Shown: positions 26,830-35,543 of the stretch, one piece after another | Layout of the letters: each line of letters opens with the position of its first letter | Numbering within the stretch: the first letter of the stretch is position 1 | Origin: Candidatus Solibacter usitatus | Lineage (GTDB): Bacteria; Acidobacteriota; Terriglobia; Bryobacterales; Bryobacteraceae | Assembly: GCA_016185465.1 (NCBI GenBank) | Contig: JACPNO010000007.1 | Coordinates: 43,619 to 107,618 of the forward strand | Reading direction: 5' to 3' | DNA: 64,000 nt | Program-made: the position numbers and the translations under genes | Notes under the pieces: model-generated | The model's input: the letters and a program-made list of their open reading frames with translations, nothing else | Told to the model about the DNA's origin: nothing | The model's database searches: none

Positions 26830-28892
26830 ATTTCCTCCGCACTCAGGCGCGTAAGCACGAACGGCGCCTCGCGCACCGTGGATTCGCGGGTGCCGCGCAG
26901 AATCCCAACCCATAAGCGCAAGGAATCCACCAGGATCACGGCCACCAAGATCATGAAAATCCCGCACAGGACCGCATCCAGATTGGCATTGAAGATCAAC
27001 GTACGGGTTTGAGCCGCCTGCGCGGCCGTCAGCGTTCCGGAACGAAGCGCGGCTTCGAGCACCTCGGCCTGCGCCAGGAAGCCAATGCGCGGCACCGGCG
27101 AGAAAATCTTCTGATACGCCGCTGTAAAAGTCGCCGAGACCAGCCAAACCAAAGGCAGGCTCGTGATCCAGACAAAGCGTGTGCGGTGCATCTTGAGCAG
27201 AATGGTCGTAGCCACAGCCAGCGCGATCGTGGCCAGCAACTGGTTGGCGATGCCGAACAGCGGCCAGAGCGAATTGACGCCGCCCAACGGATCGCGCACA
27301 CCCTGGTAGAGGAAGTAGCCCCACGCCATCACGACAATGGCGCTGCCGCCGATGACGCCCGGCATCCAGTGAATCTGACCGAAAGGCTTGTAGAAGTGGC
27401 CACCCAAGTCGGCAAGCATGAAGCGTCCCACACGGGTCCCGGCGTCGAGGATGGTGAGTATGAAGAGCGCCTCAAACATGATGGCGAAGTGATACCAGAA
27501 GGCCAGGATCGCCTGCCCGCCTCCGGTTTGCGCGAAGATGTGCGCCATGCCTAATGCGAGTGAAGGCGCCCCGCCCACGCGATAGAACAGCGTGTGTTCC
27601 CCCACGCTGCGTGCCAGGCCTTCCATGTCCGCGACCGTGACCGGGAAACCCCATGCCGAAACCGTTGCCACCGCGGCCGCCGGCGTAGTCCCGATGACGC
27701 CCGCCGGAGAGTTGACGGCGAAGTACACGCCCGGCTGCAGCACGGAGGCCGCGATCATGGCCATGATCGCCACAAAGCTTTCCAGCAACATCGAGCCGTA
27801 CCCCACCGGCAAAACATGGCCCTCTTTGGCCAACAGCTTGGGAGTGGTGCCGGAGGAAATCAGCGAATGAAATCCGGAAATCGCGCCGCAGGCGATGGTA
27901 ATGAAGCAGAATGGAAAAATCTTGCCGGCTACCACAGGCCCGCTGCCGTCGGTGAACCGGGTGAAGGCCGGCATCTGCAATTCGGGACGGACGAAGAGAA
28001 TTCCGACGCCCAGCATAATCACCACGCCCAGTTTGACGAACGTGCTGAGATAATCGCGCGGGGCCAATAGCATCCACACCGGGAGCGCGCTCGCGGAAAA
28101 CCCGTAGAGCATGATGGCCAGCGCCAAGGTGATTGGCGTCAGCGTAAAAACCGGGGCCCACGTAGATGATTGCGCGACCCACTGGCCCCCGAAAATACTA
28201 GCCAGCACCAGAAGAAACCCGATGCCGGAAATTTCGAGCACTTTTCCCGGACGCCAGTAGCGCATGTACACTCCCATGAACAAGGCGATCGGAATGGTGG
28301 CGGCGATGGTGAACGTTCCCCACGGGCTGGCGCTCAGCGCATTGACGACGATCAGCGCCACCACCGCCAGCAGAATGGTCATGATCAGCAGCACCGTGAT
28401 CAGCGCTACGAAACCGCCCACTTTGCCGATCTCCTCGCGCGCCATCTGTCCCAGGGTTTTGCCGTCACGGCGGAGAGAAGCAAACAACACCACAAAATCT
28501 TGCACCGCCCCGCCCAGCACCGCGCCGATGATGATCCACAGCGTCCCCGGCAGATAGCCCCATTGAGCCGCGAGCACCGGCCCCACCAGCGGTCCCGGCC
28601 CGGCGATGGCCGCGAAGTGATGGCCGAAGACGATCCACTTATTGGTGGGCTCGAAATCGTGGCCGTCGCGCAGCCGCTCGGCGGGGGTGGCGCGCGCGTC
28701 GTCCAGCGCCATTACGCGCGCGGCGATGAATTTGCCATAGAAGCGGTACCCCAGCAAATACGTGCAGCAGGCCGCCAGCACCAGCCAGATGGAGTTGATA
28801 TGCTCGCCGCGGTTGAGCGCAATCCCGGCAAGAAAAAACGCCGCGGCCAAGGCAATCACAACCCAAAGGAAATGTCCCAAGAATTTTTTCAT
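26826..28892 (-). CDS. cstA: CstA-type carbon starvation protein / pyruvate-peptide transporter
   Basis: A polytopic inner-membrane transporter of 688 residues. Family hallmarks include 'HFAAIAGPGPLVGPVLAAQWGYLPG', 'GGAVQDFVVLFASLRRDGKTLGQMA', 'CGAISGFHSLISSGTTPKLLA' and 'ILTILDAGTRVGRFML'. About 16 hydrophobic segments are visible. CstA proteins take up pyruvate or peptides when carbon is limiting, so it fits an organism that scavenges peptides. The ybdD-like gene follows with a 4-bp overlap. No regulatory site was recognised upstream; the next minus-strand gene begins its frame only 7 bp away, so transcription may come from further upstream. Confidence 0.94.
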   Translation of the reverse strand: MKKFLGHFLWVVIALAAAFFLAGIALNRGEHINSIWLVLAACCTYLLGYRFYGKFIAARVMALDDARATPAERLRDGHDFEPTNKWIVFGHHFAAIAGPGPLVGPVLAAQWGYLPGTLWIIIGAVLGGAVQDFVVLFASLRRDGKTLGQMAREEIGKVGGFVALITVLLIMTILLAVVALIVVNALSASPWGTFTIAATIPIALFMGVYMRYWRPGKVLEISGIGFLLVLASIFGGQWVAQSSTWAPVFTLTPITLALAIMLYGFSASALPVWMLLAPRDYLSTFVKLGVVIMLGVGILFVRPELQMPAFTRFTDGSGPVVAGKIFPFCFITIACGAISGFHSLISSGTTPKLLAKEGHVLPVGYGSMLLESFVAIMAMIAASVLQPGVYFAVNSPAGVIGTTPAAAVATVSAWGFPVTVADMEGLARSVGEHTLFYRVGGAPSLALGMAHIFAQTGGGQAILAFWYHFAIMFEALFILTILDAGTRVGRFMLADLGGHFYKPFGQIHWMPGVIGGSAIVVMAWGYFLYQGVRDPLGGVNSLWPLFGIANQLLATIALAVATTILLKMHRTRFVWITSLPLVWLVSATFTAAYQKIFSPVPRIGFLAQAEVLEAALRSGTLTAAQAAQTRTLIFNANLDAVLCGIFMILVAVILVDSLRLWVGILRGTRESTVREAPFVLTRLSAEEI

Positions 28893-28899
28893 ACGATTT

Positions 28900-29679
28900 T
28901 CAGAATTTTTTTATGCCTCGCAGCATGGATCGCGTGGTCCCGCCGCTCGGTAATGCCACGTCGTGAACCGGATTCCAATTATCATCCACCGTGCCGATGT
29001 AGCGCGCGTCGCGCCGGTTGCCGCCCATCAGAATCACTATGTAACCGCGCCCCTTGTACCAGAGGCCGCGGTATTGAATCTCCCCGGTTTCGGTTTGCCA
29101 GCGCTCAGCCGACGGCGCTCCCAGCTTGCGCACCACCGCAAAGTAATCGTCATCGCGGCCCAGTTGCAAGAAGTCCTGATCGCTCGCCGTGTAGCGAATG
29201 CGAGGCCGTGGAATCCCGTCGCGCAGTACCGTGATGGCGACCAGGCTGGCTACAATACCGATGGCCACCGTCACCAGGATCAACCGGCCAATGCGCGAAT
29301 CCGTGCTCGATTCCAGCCGGATGCCGACCACCGGCGCCGGAGCCTCCAGCGGCCGCTGCGCGGTGCGCATGGTGTCGCCGACCGCGATCGGCATTTCGAT
29401 TACGCGGCGCTGGTACGGCCACACCGCGCCCATGCGGTACTCCAGCTCTTTGACCAGGCCCACGATGACGACCGGATCTTCGATTTGCGAAATCTCGCCC
29501 AGGAAGCGCCGGGGAATCCAGATCTCCTGCGCCGTGCGCGAGTTCACCACCAGCAGCTCTGACCACGTCGCGCGCCTGAAAAACCATTCGTTGTGCTCGA
29601 TGTTCAAGATCGGCGGATAGAACGAGACCGGCCGGTTTCCCAGATGATCGAGCAGCGTCGGGATTGGGGGCATGGACAT
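28900..29679 (-). CDS. Single-TM protein of unknown function
   Basis: I do not recognise a named family. The start at 29679 (MSMPPIPTLLDHLGNRPVSFYPPI) is preferred to the track start, which runs in the wrong frame through the next gene. The N-terminal 130 residues ('RRATWSELLVVNSRTAQEIWIPRRFLGEIS', 'DPVVIVGLVKELEYRMGAVWP') precede a TM helix ('LILVTVAIGIVASLVAITVL'). The C-terminal part ('QDFLQLGRDDDYFAVVRKLGAP', 'IQYRGLWYKGRGYIVILMGG') resembles a small lipoprotein-like repeat domain. It is 19 bp downstream of the next unknown gene, which probably shares its operon. Confidence 0.7.
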   Translation of the reverse strand: MSMPPIPTLLDHLGNRPVSFYPPILNIEHNEWFFRRATWSELLVVNSRTAQEIWIPRRFLGEISQIEDPVVIVGLVKELEYRMGAVWPYQRRVIEMPIAVGDTMRTAQRPLEAPAPVVGIRLESSTDSRIGRLILVTVAIGIVASLVAITVLRDGIPRPRIRYTASDQDFLQLGRDDDYFAVVRKLGAPSAERWQTETGEIQYRGLWYKGRGYIVILMGGNRRDARYIGTVDDNWNPVHDVALPSGGTTRSMLRGIKKF

Positions 29680-29698
29680 AAGCCGTCTACATGATAGC

Positions 29699-30097
29699 TT
29701 AGTCAATCTCGAGCGTTCGCAGGATTTCGGCGGCCGCCGCCGCGTCCACGCGTACCGGCGCGCCCATGCCCGCCGGGCTTTCCCTTTGATCGAACGCCTG
29801 GAACAACGCCATTTTGGCGATGGCATAGCGCTCGGTGGAATTGAGCGCGCGGCCGTGATCGCGCTCCCAGGATTCGACCACGTCTTCCGGCACCAGAACC
29901 GAGACCGCGCTTGAAGTCTTGCGATCGGCCGAAACATCGAAAACAAATTCGACGCCGCGCTGCGGGCGAGTGGGCCGCTGTCCCTCGTAATAGTACTGAT
30001 ACACGTAGCCGCTCTGTGCGGAATAGGTCTTCTGGCGGCGCACGGGCGGAGCGCCGGTCAACGGAACGGGCTTGCTACCGAACAACTTACTGAACAT
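29699..30097 (-). CDS. Hypothetical protein
   Basis: A 132-residue soluble protein, MFSKLFGSKPVPLTG, with no signal peptide or TM segment. The middle 'GVEFVFDVSADRKTSSAVSVLVPEDVVESWERDHGRALNSTERYAIAKMALFQAFD' region is mixed alpha/beta and well formed, supporting a real gene. No function is recognised. It is followed on the same strand by the single-TM unknown. A REP family B pair lies just upstream of its start (30110-30171). Confidence 0.65.
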   Translation of the reverse strand: MFSKLFGSKPVPLTGAPPVRRQKTYSAQSGYVYQYYYEGQRPTRPQRGVEFVFDVSADRKTSSAVSVLVPEDVVESWERDHGRALNSTERYAIAKMALFQAFDQRESPAGMGAPVRVDAAAAAEILRTLEID

Positions 30098-30109
30098 GAG
30101 ATGGCTTTT

Positions 30110-30171
30110 GTGGGGCAGGTCCCCGACCTGCCTCTTCTACAAGATTCCAGACGGCAGGTCGGGGACCCCAC
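30110..30171. repeat. REP family B, inverted pair 2 (right arm shortened)
   Basis: The left arm 30110-30132 is identical to the copy at 26.6 kb. The right arm 30153-30171 reads GGCAGGTCGGGGACCCCAC and lacks four bases of the consensus, so it can no longer form its own full palindrome. The pair lies 13 bp upstream of a minus-strand start codon. Confidence 0.85.
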
Positions 30172-30298
30172 TCAGTCCCATTATGCTCGGGTATTTTAGG
30201 GATTGACAACCGCATCGCGTGGACGCAGAATACCTCTGGAATCGGAAATTGAATTTCCTCCGATCGAGCGGGAGGTATCAATAGAACCGGACCAGGGA

Positions 30299-30495
30299 GA
30301 GGGCGGTTAGCCTTCGCCCGCAGTCAGGAAGTGAGAGAGTGACGACCGGCCGGACTTTGCGCGGTTCAAAGCAGTAGGCGCCGCGCTTTCGCGCTCGTGC
30401 GCGTACCTGATGGCTGGCAACGCGACCCTCGAGACTGCGGACGAAATTAGCTGACCGCCCTTTTCGCGTCCGCGCCCTCCGCACTCCCTCACTCG
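30299..30495. repeat. Inverted-repeat element D (MITE/REP-like or structured leader)
   Basis: AGGGCGGTTAGC..TTCGCCCGCAGTC (about 30299-30325) recurs in reverse at 30433-30460 with few changes. A second motif AGTGAGAGAGTG (30330-30341) recurs reversed at 30482-30493 (CACTCCCTCACT). The two pairings cross, so they cannot form as one simple nested stem. The rest of the 30172-30527 gap holds a possible hairpin (ATACCTC...GAGGTAT, about 30230-30279) and no gene. Confidence 0.65.
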
Positions 30496-30527
30496 TGTGT
30501 GATACTGGAGAGATTCTTCCTCAAGGT

Positions 30528-31370
30528 ATGACACCGTCTCCCCAGGAAATTGTCAGCGCCCATAGCCCGGATTCCGATGACGCGTTCATGTTTTACGGGC
30601 TGGCGACGCGAAAGATCCGCTCGCCCAAGGTGACCTTCCGGCATGTGCTGGAGGACATCGAATCGCTCAATCGCAAGGCGATGGAGGGGCTGTACGGCCT
30701 CACCGCGATTTCCTACCACGCGTATCCCTATGTGTCTGATAAGTACGTGCTGATGGCCAGCGGATCGAGCATTGGCGATGGTTATGGCCCGATGCTGATC
30801 GCCGCCCACCCCATGGAGCCCGAAGACATCAAGGGCAAACGCATCGCCATTCCGGGCAAGATGACATCGGCCTATCTGGCGCTCAAAATCATCGAAGCGG
30901 ATTTCGAACCCGTGGTCACGCCCTTCGACAAAATTCCGGAAGCCGTGGAAGAGGGCGCCGCCGAGCTCGGCCTGATCATCCATGAAGCGCAGCTGACGTA
31001 TTCGCGCAAGGGCTTTCACAAAGTGCTCGATCTCGGCCGCTGGTGGAAGACCCAATTCGACCTGCCGCTGCCGCTGGGCGGCAATGTGCTGCTGCGGTCG
31101 CTGGCGCCCGACATTCAGAGCGAGTGCTGCCGCATGATGCGCGAAAGCATCCAGTACGCTTTGGATAATCGCGAAGAAGCGCTGTCCTACGCTCTGCAAT
31201 TCGCCCGCGACATGGACGCGAGGCTGGCCGACAAGTTCGTCGGCATGTACGTGAACCACTACACCCTGGATTGCGGCGACGTGATTCCGGTGGCCGCGCA
31301 GAAGCTGCTCGACCTGGGCTATGAGGCAGGGCTGATTCCGCACCGCGCAACTGTCGAGTTCGTTCGCTAA
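30528..31370 (+). CDS. mqnD: MqnD-like 1,4-dihydroxy-6-naphthoate synthase family protein
   Basis: A 280-residue MqnA/MqnD-family protein with a periplasmic-binding-protein fold but no signal peptide. The opening 'SAHSPDSDDAFMFYGLATRK' is the classical MqnD signature. 'LYGLTAISYHAYPYVSDKYVLM', 'GPMLIAAHP' and 'LGLIIHEAQLTYSRKGFHKVLDLG' follow. MqnD converts cyclic dehypoxanthine futalosine to 1,4-dihydroxy-6-naphthoate in the alternative menaquinone pathway. The ATG at 30528 is preferred to the track start. No other mqn genes are nearby, so a divergent paralogue cannot be excluded. Repeat element D lies immediately upstream. Confidence 0.85.
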   Translation: MTPSPQEIVSAHSPDSDDAFMFYGLATRKIRSPKVTFRHVLEDIESLNRKAMEGLYGLTAISYHAYPYVSDKYVLMASGSSIGDGYGPMLIAAHPMEPEDIKGKRIAIPGKMTSAYLALKIIEADFEPVVTPFDKIPEAVEEGAAELGLIIHEAQLTYSRKGFHKVLDLGRWWKTQFDLPLPLGGNVLLRSLAPDIQSECCRMMRESIQYALDNREEALSYALQFARDMDARLADKFVGMYVNHYTLDCGDVIPVAAQKLLDLGYEAGLIPHRATVEFVR

Positions 31371-31392
31371 GTTCGCGTGCTACCTTGAAAAT

Positions 31393-32676
31393 ATGCCTGC
31401 TGTCCGATGTGTTGCGCGTCTTCTGGCGATTTTTGTCCTGTTGCTAACCGCCGGTTTCGCCGAGGAACCGCTGCGGCCCAAAGACGTCCGCGCCCTTGCC
31501 AAGCAGGGGTCAACCGCCATTCCCCAACTGCAGGAGTTGCTCAAGAACCCTGATCTGGAAATTCGCGTGGAGGCCGTCAAGGCCATGGTTGAAATCGGCG
31601 GCAAAGACAGCCTGACGCCGCTGATTCAAGCCACTGCCGACAACGACGCAGAAGTGCAGATTCGCGCCGCCGAAGGCCTGGTGAATTTCTACCTGCCCGG
31701 CTATGTGCGCACCGGCTTGAGCGCATCGCTGCGCCGCGTCGGCACCAGCATCAAAGCCAAGTTCACCGACGTCAACGACCAGGTGATCGACTCGTTCGTG
31801 GAAGTGCGGCCGGATGTGATCGCAGCGCTGGGTAGACAGGCCCATGCCGGCTCGAGCATTGAATCGCGCGCCAGCGCCGCCAGAGCCGTGGGAATTCTGC
31901 GCGGGCGCGGAGCGGTGGACGATCTGATCGCCGCCATCCGCACCAAGAACAGCGAAGTGATCTACGAAGCGTTAGTCGCGCTGCAGAAGATTCGCGACCA
32001 GTCCGCCGCTCCCAAGATTGCGTTCCTGCTGCACGATCTGGATGAGAAAGTGCAAATCGCCGCCATCGAGACCACCGGTTTGTTGCAGAACAAAGATTCC
32101 ATCCCCGACCTGATGGATGCGATCCGGCGGGCAAGAAATAACAAGGTTCGCCGCGCGGCGCTCACCGCCATTGCGATGCTTCCCGCGGAGGGCAACCGCG
32201 AAATTTACGCGCGCTATCTCAACGACAAGGATGAAGGCATGCGCGCGGCAGCCGCCGAAGGCTATGCCCGCCTGCGCAATCCGGCGGACCTGGCGGCCAT
32301 CGAAACCGTCTACAAAGATGAGGAAAAGCGCGCGCCCAGGCTCGCCCAAGCGTTCGCGCTGGTGATGCTGGGGCAGCATGAGCTTTCCGAATTCAGCCCG
32401 CTGCAATTGTTGATCAACACGCTCAACTCGGCCGCGTATCACGGCGTGGCGGGTCCTTACCTTGTGGAAGCGGCGCGCGATCCCGCGGTGCGGGCGCTCC
32501 TGTATCAGGGCCTGCCTAACGCCACCAAGGACGAAAAAATCCAGCTCGCCGGCGTATTAGCTCGCAGCGGGGATCAGGAATCCGTGCCGTATCTGGAAAA
32601 ACTCAGCCACGACGCCGATGACCAGGTTGCGCAGGAGGGATTGCGAGCCCTGCGTGCATTGCGGGCCCGCTTGTAG
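31393..32676 (+). CDS. Exported HEAT-repeat protein
   Basis: A 427-residue protein with signal peptide (VARLLAIFVLLLTAGFAEE). The mature part is built almost entirely of HEAT/PBS-lyase-like helical repeats: 'NPDLEIRVEAVKAMVEIGG', 'DNDAEVQIRAAEGLVNFYL', 'DLDEKVQIAAIETTGLLQN', 'RRARNNKVRRAALTAIAML' and 'DKDEGMRAAAAEGYARLRN'. It probably forms a periplasmic scaffold. It follows mqnD by 22 bp but has no obvious link to quinone synthesis. Confidence 0.85.
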   Translation: MPAVRCVARLLAIFVLLLTAGFAEEPLRPKDVRALAKQGSTAIPQLQELLKNPDLEIRVEAVKAMVEIGGKDSLTPLIQATADNDAEVQIRAAEGLVNFYLPGYVRTGLSASLRRVGTSIKAKFTDVNDQVIDSFVEVRPDVIAALGRQAHAGSSIESRASAARAVGILRGRGAVDDLIAAIRTKNSEVIYEALVALQKIRDQSAAPKIAFLLHDLDEKVQIAAIETTGLLQNKDSIPDLMDAIRRARNNKVRRAALTAIAMLPAEGNREIYARYLNDKDEGMRAAAAEGYARLRNPADLAAIETVYKDEEKRAPRLAQAFALVMLGQHELSEFSPLQLLINTLNSAAYHGVAGPYLVEAARDPAVRALLYQGLPNATKDEKIQLAGVLARSGDQESVPYLEKLSHDADDQVAQEGLRALRALRARL

Positions 32677-32680
32677 AAAA

Positions 32681-32890
32681 CTACTTCGCCTTTTTCTGCT
32701 TCTGTTGGCCGACGCGAATCTTGAAGGTTGCCTGTTTGGCTTCCTGCCACGCCTTGTGATCGTGCCGGGCTACGGCGTCAGTCAAATACGCATCGACGTT
32801 GGCGTCCTTGGGAAGCACAGCCATCAGCGTGAAAGCTTCATTGCAGGTCGGGCAAAAAGGCCGGAACCGCTTTACATTCGGAAGTCCCAT
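32681..32890 (-). CDS. Small protein with CPTC zinc-binding half-site
   Basis: A 69-residue protein, MGLPNVKRFRPFCPTCNEAF, with one CPTC pair but no second cysteine pair, and a very basic tail (GQQKQKKAK). I start it at 32890; the track's earlier start lies in the leader. It lies tail to tail with the HEAT-repeat gene with only 4 bp between stops. Function unknown; a dimeric zinc site is possible. The gene call is supported by normal codon structure but not by homology. Confidence 0.55.
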   Translation of the reverse strand: MGLPNVKRFRPFCPTCNEAFTLMAVLPKDANVDAYLTDAVARHDHKAWQEAKQATFKIRVGQQKQKKAK

Positions 32891-32915
32891 AACCTTTCTA
32901 TAGTAACAAAAAACC

Positions 32916-33003
32916 AAGAATTTCTCGCAGAGGACGCGGAGAAAACACCACTAAATATTCTTGTCTTGGTTTTCTCTGCGTTCTCTGCGCCTCTGCGAGA
33001 AAT
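32916..33003. repeat. REP family C, inverted pair 1
   Basis: AAGAATTTCTCGCAGAGGAC.. (32916-32945) and ..TCTCTGCGCCTCTGCGAGAAA (32970-33003) are complementary arms around a 24-bp centre. A second pair of the same family is at 54.1 kb. It lies between the start of the small CPTC gene and the end of the glycohydrolase. Confidence 0.85.
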
Positions 33004-33015
33004 GAAGTTGTCTTT

Positions 33016-34566
33016 TTATCGGAAAACCACTAAATCCGCTATGTTGATCTCGCTCCCAGTCGACCCGGTGTAGGTTTCCCCGCGAACCACTACCCGCACC
33101 TCGTGCCGGCCATTCTTCAACCCAAACGCGTGCCACACCGATTCCCCGGTCTTGATATTGCTCTCGTCAGGATAAACGTCCACCGTGCTATCCAGCTTGC
33201 CATCCAGATAGACGTCGGCTTTGCCGCCGCTCGGCAGGTAGGCGCCAGCGACAATGACGCCGGTACCTTCAAAAGCAATTGCCGCTTCAGCCCCTTTGGC
33301 CGCGGAAGTCTTGCCGGGCGCGTTCTTGCGCTCTCCCCAGTTGCCTTTCCATTTCCAGCGGGAGTCGGTTGCGGCGATCCGCTCGACGGGCGATCCGTAA
33401 TCGTCCCAGAGCTCCATCTCGGCGGCCTTGGGCGCTTGCACTTTCACCTGCAGCCGGTCGCCTTCAAGCTTGCCGCCATTGCGCTTCACCAACTCGATCG
33501 CCCGCTTTTGCGTGCTGTCCACGATCGTGTGGAACGAAAAATCCGTGTAATTAAATTTTGTGTCGGCGAGCTTGGGGATACCGCTGCGCCACTGCTCTGG
33601 AATCTTCTTGTACCCCATCATCACGCCAAGAATCCCGCAGGCATTGGATGGATTGCAGTCTGAATCCTGCCCCGCGCGCGTGGAAATCTCCAGCGTGTTC
33701 CAGAAATCGCCTTTGCCGTAAAGCAGCCCCAGCGCGATGTAGCCGCCGTTCAGTTTGGCGTCTATGTTGAACGGCCGCAGCGCGCCTTCCGGGCAGGGTT
33801 CGCGCTTGTCCCATTTGTCGGTGAGCAAATGCCAGACTTTGCGCCAGTCGGTGGGATATTGTTTGGACCAGGCCAGCACATCCGAGATGAGCAGCGCGTA
33901 CGGACTCTTCGGCGGCATGCACGCCAGACCCGCTTCGACCACTTTGCGCACATCGGTTTCAAAAAATGCGGCCGCGTACATGCCGGAAACGAACATGCCG
34001 CCGTAGATGCCATCGCCGTAATTCATGACCCGGCCCGCGCGCAGACACAAATCATTCGACGCCCGCGGCAGCCCGGGCGCCATCAGGCCGATGAAGTCGC
34101 TTTCAATTTGGAAATCGATGTCGTTGGCGTGCGAGTTGTACTTCGGACTGCCGCTGAGGCTCGCTTTGACGCCGCGCTTCAGGGCGCGACGCGCTCCCAA
34201 GTTGGCGTGCCAGAGCTGATATTTGGCATCGCGAAACATGGCGCCGAAATCGTCGCTGGTGGCGTCGAGACCCTTGGCATCCAGCACTTTGGCGAAGGTC
34301 ATGTCGACATAGAGATCATCCTGATCGATGGCGTTTGAGACGCTGTCGACAGTCCACTTCGGCAGCTCACCTTCATTGATTTGCTGGCGAAAACGGAATT
34401 CCGTGGGCGCGCCGAAACTGACGCCAATCATTTGCCCCGCCCAGCCGCCTTCGATCTTGTCGTGCAAATCGGCAAGCTTGATCTCGCGAATCCCGCCGGA
34501 TTTCTGGCCGGAGGAAGCGATTAGGAATAGCGGTAACAGCAGAATCGCGCGACGCATAGCGAACAT
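33016..34566 (-). CDS. Exported ADP-ribosylglycohydrolase-family protein with C-terminal beta-sandwich
   Basis: A 516-residue protein with signal peptide (MRRAILLLPLFLIASSGQ). Residues about 28-360 form the all-helical ADP-ribosylglycohydrolase fold: 'DKIEGGWAGQMIGVSFGAPTEF', 'DQDDLYVDMTFAKVL' and 'GQDSDCNPSNACGILGVMMGYKK' carry the magnesium-binding acidic residues. The last 130 residues form a galactose-binding-like domain ('AIAFEGTGVIVAGAYLPSGGKADVYLDGKL'). Export and the extra domain make a carbohydrate- or nucleoside-directed hydrolase more likely than protein de-ADP-ribosylation; this is inference. An alternative ATG is 9 bp inside. Confidence 0.88.
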   Translation of the reverse strand: MFAMRRAILLLPLFLIASSGQKSGGIREIKLADLHDKIEGGWAGQMIGVSFGAPTEFRFRQQINEGELPKWTVDSVSNAIDQDDLYVDMTFAKVLDAKGLDATSDDFGAMFRDAKYQLWHANLGARRALKRGVKASLSGSPKYNSHANDIDFQIESDFIGLMAPGLPRASNDLCLRAGRVMNYGDGIYGGMFVSGMYAAAFFETDVRKVVEAGLACMPPKSPYALLISDVLAWSKQYPTDWRKVWHLLTDKWDKREPCPEGALRPFNIDAKLNGGYIALGLLYGKGDFWNTLEISTRAGQDSDCNPSNACGILGVMMGYKKIPEQWRSGIPKLADTKFNYTDFSFHTIVDSTQKRAIELVKRNGGKLEGDRLQVKVQAPKAAEMELWDDYGSPVERIAATDSRWKWKGNWGERKNAPGKTSAAKGAEAAIAFEGTGVIVAGAYLPSGGKADVYLDGKLDSTVDVYPDESNIKTGESVWHAFGLKNGRHEVRVVVRGETYTGSTGSEINIADLVVFR

Positions 34567-34578
34567 CGTATCACTAGG

Positions 34579-34641
34579 GTGGGGCAGGTCCCCGGCCTGC
34601 CAGCTTGACTAAGAAAACGGCAGGTCGGGGACCTGCCCCAC
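34579..34641. repeat. REP family B, inverted pair 3
   Basis: The left arm 34579-34601 has one change (CCCCGGCC) and the right arm 34619-34641 is consensus. It fills the gap between the start of the glycohydrolase and the stop of the epimerase, both on the minus strand, and ends exactly one base before that stop codon. Confidence 0.9.
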
Positions 34642-35499
34642 TTACAGAATATTGCGCAGGGCGGGCGCCAGCTCCGGAAACGCAAAACGGAATCCGGTGC
34701 CCTCGGCGGCCTTGGGCAGCACGCGCTGGCTGCCCAGCAGGATTTCCGACATCTCTCCCAACATCAGCTTCAGCGCGAACGCGGGCGCCGGAAACAGCGC
34801 GGGCCGGCCCAGCGCCCCTGCCAGCTCGCGCGTGAACGCGGTATTCGTCACCGGGTTCGGCGCGGTGCCGTTGACTGCCCCTGAAACCGGTTTCCGGATA
34901 GCGTGAATGATCAGCGCCACCAAATCGTCCACGTGAATCCAGGACATCCACTGCTTTCCCGAGCCCAGCCGTCCGCCCACGAAAGCCTTAAACGGCGGCA
35001 GCATTTTCGCGAGCGCGCCTCCATCGGCCCCGAGAACGATGCCCGTTCGCAGGTTCACCACGCGAATGCCCAGCGCTTCGGCCAGGCTCGCCTGCTTCTC
35101 CCAATCGCGACAGACATCGGCCAGAAATCCGGTGCCGGCGGAAGAAGCTTCAGTGAGCACTTCGTCGCCGCGGTTCCCATAGATGCCTATGGCAGAGGCG
35201 CAAACGAGCACCGCCGGGCGGCGCGAAAGCGTGGAAAGCGCGGTCACCAGGTTGCGCGTGCCTTCCAGACGGCTGGCGGCAATTTTGCGCTTAGCTTCCG
35301 CGGTCCATCGCTGGGCGACAGGTTCGCCCGCCAAATGCACCACGGCATCGGCATTTTCCAGAGCATCCGGCGGAGGCTCGCCGGCGAGCGTGTCCCAATC
35401 CGCCCGGCGCAAAGCGCGAACCGTGTGGGCATCTTTGGTAAGCGCAGCGACGAGCCGCCGGCCTATAAATCCCGAAGCGCCCGTCACTGTGACATTCAT
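34642..35499 (-). CDS. TIGR01777-family NAD(P)-dependent epimerase (YfcH/SulA-like)
   Basis: A 285-residue extended short-chain dehydrogenase. The ATG at 35499 starts directly at the Rossmann fold, 'MNVTVTGASGFIGRRLVAAL'; the track adds 61 spurious codons. 'DAVVHLAGEPVAQRWTAEAKRKI', 'ASAIGIYGNRGDEVLTEAS', 'RTGIVLGADGGALAKMLPPF' and 'WIHVDDLVALI' are diagnostic of TIGR01777. The reaction is unknown for the family; members accept NADP. It is divergent from the radical SAM gene with a 44-bp gap. Confidence 0.93.
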   Translation of the reverse strand: MNVTVTGASGFIGRRLVAALTKDAHTVRALRRADWDTLAGEPPPDALENADAVVHLAGEPVAQRWTAEAKRKIAASRLEGTRNLVTALSTLSRRPAVLVCASAIGIYGNRGDEVLTEASSAGTGFLADVCRDWEKQASLAEALGIRVVNLRTGIVLGADGGALAKMLPPFKAFVGGRLGSGKQWMSWIHVDDLVALIIHAIRKPVSGAVNGTAPNPVTNTAFTRELAGALGRPALFPAPAFALKLMLGEMSEILLGSQRVLPKAAEGTGFRFAFPELAPALRNIL

Positions 35500-35543
35500 G
35501 GCTGTGCCCTCAATTGTAGTAAAAGCTACAATGAGACATCCGA

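Noticed and set aside
30363-30372. GGTTCAAA resembling a tRNA T-loop
   Set aside because: The flanking bases do not form a T-stem and no acceptor or anticodon arm can be built around it.
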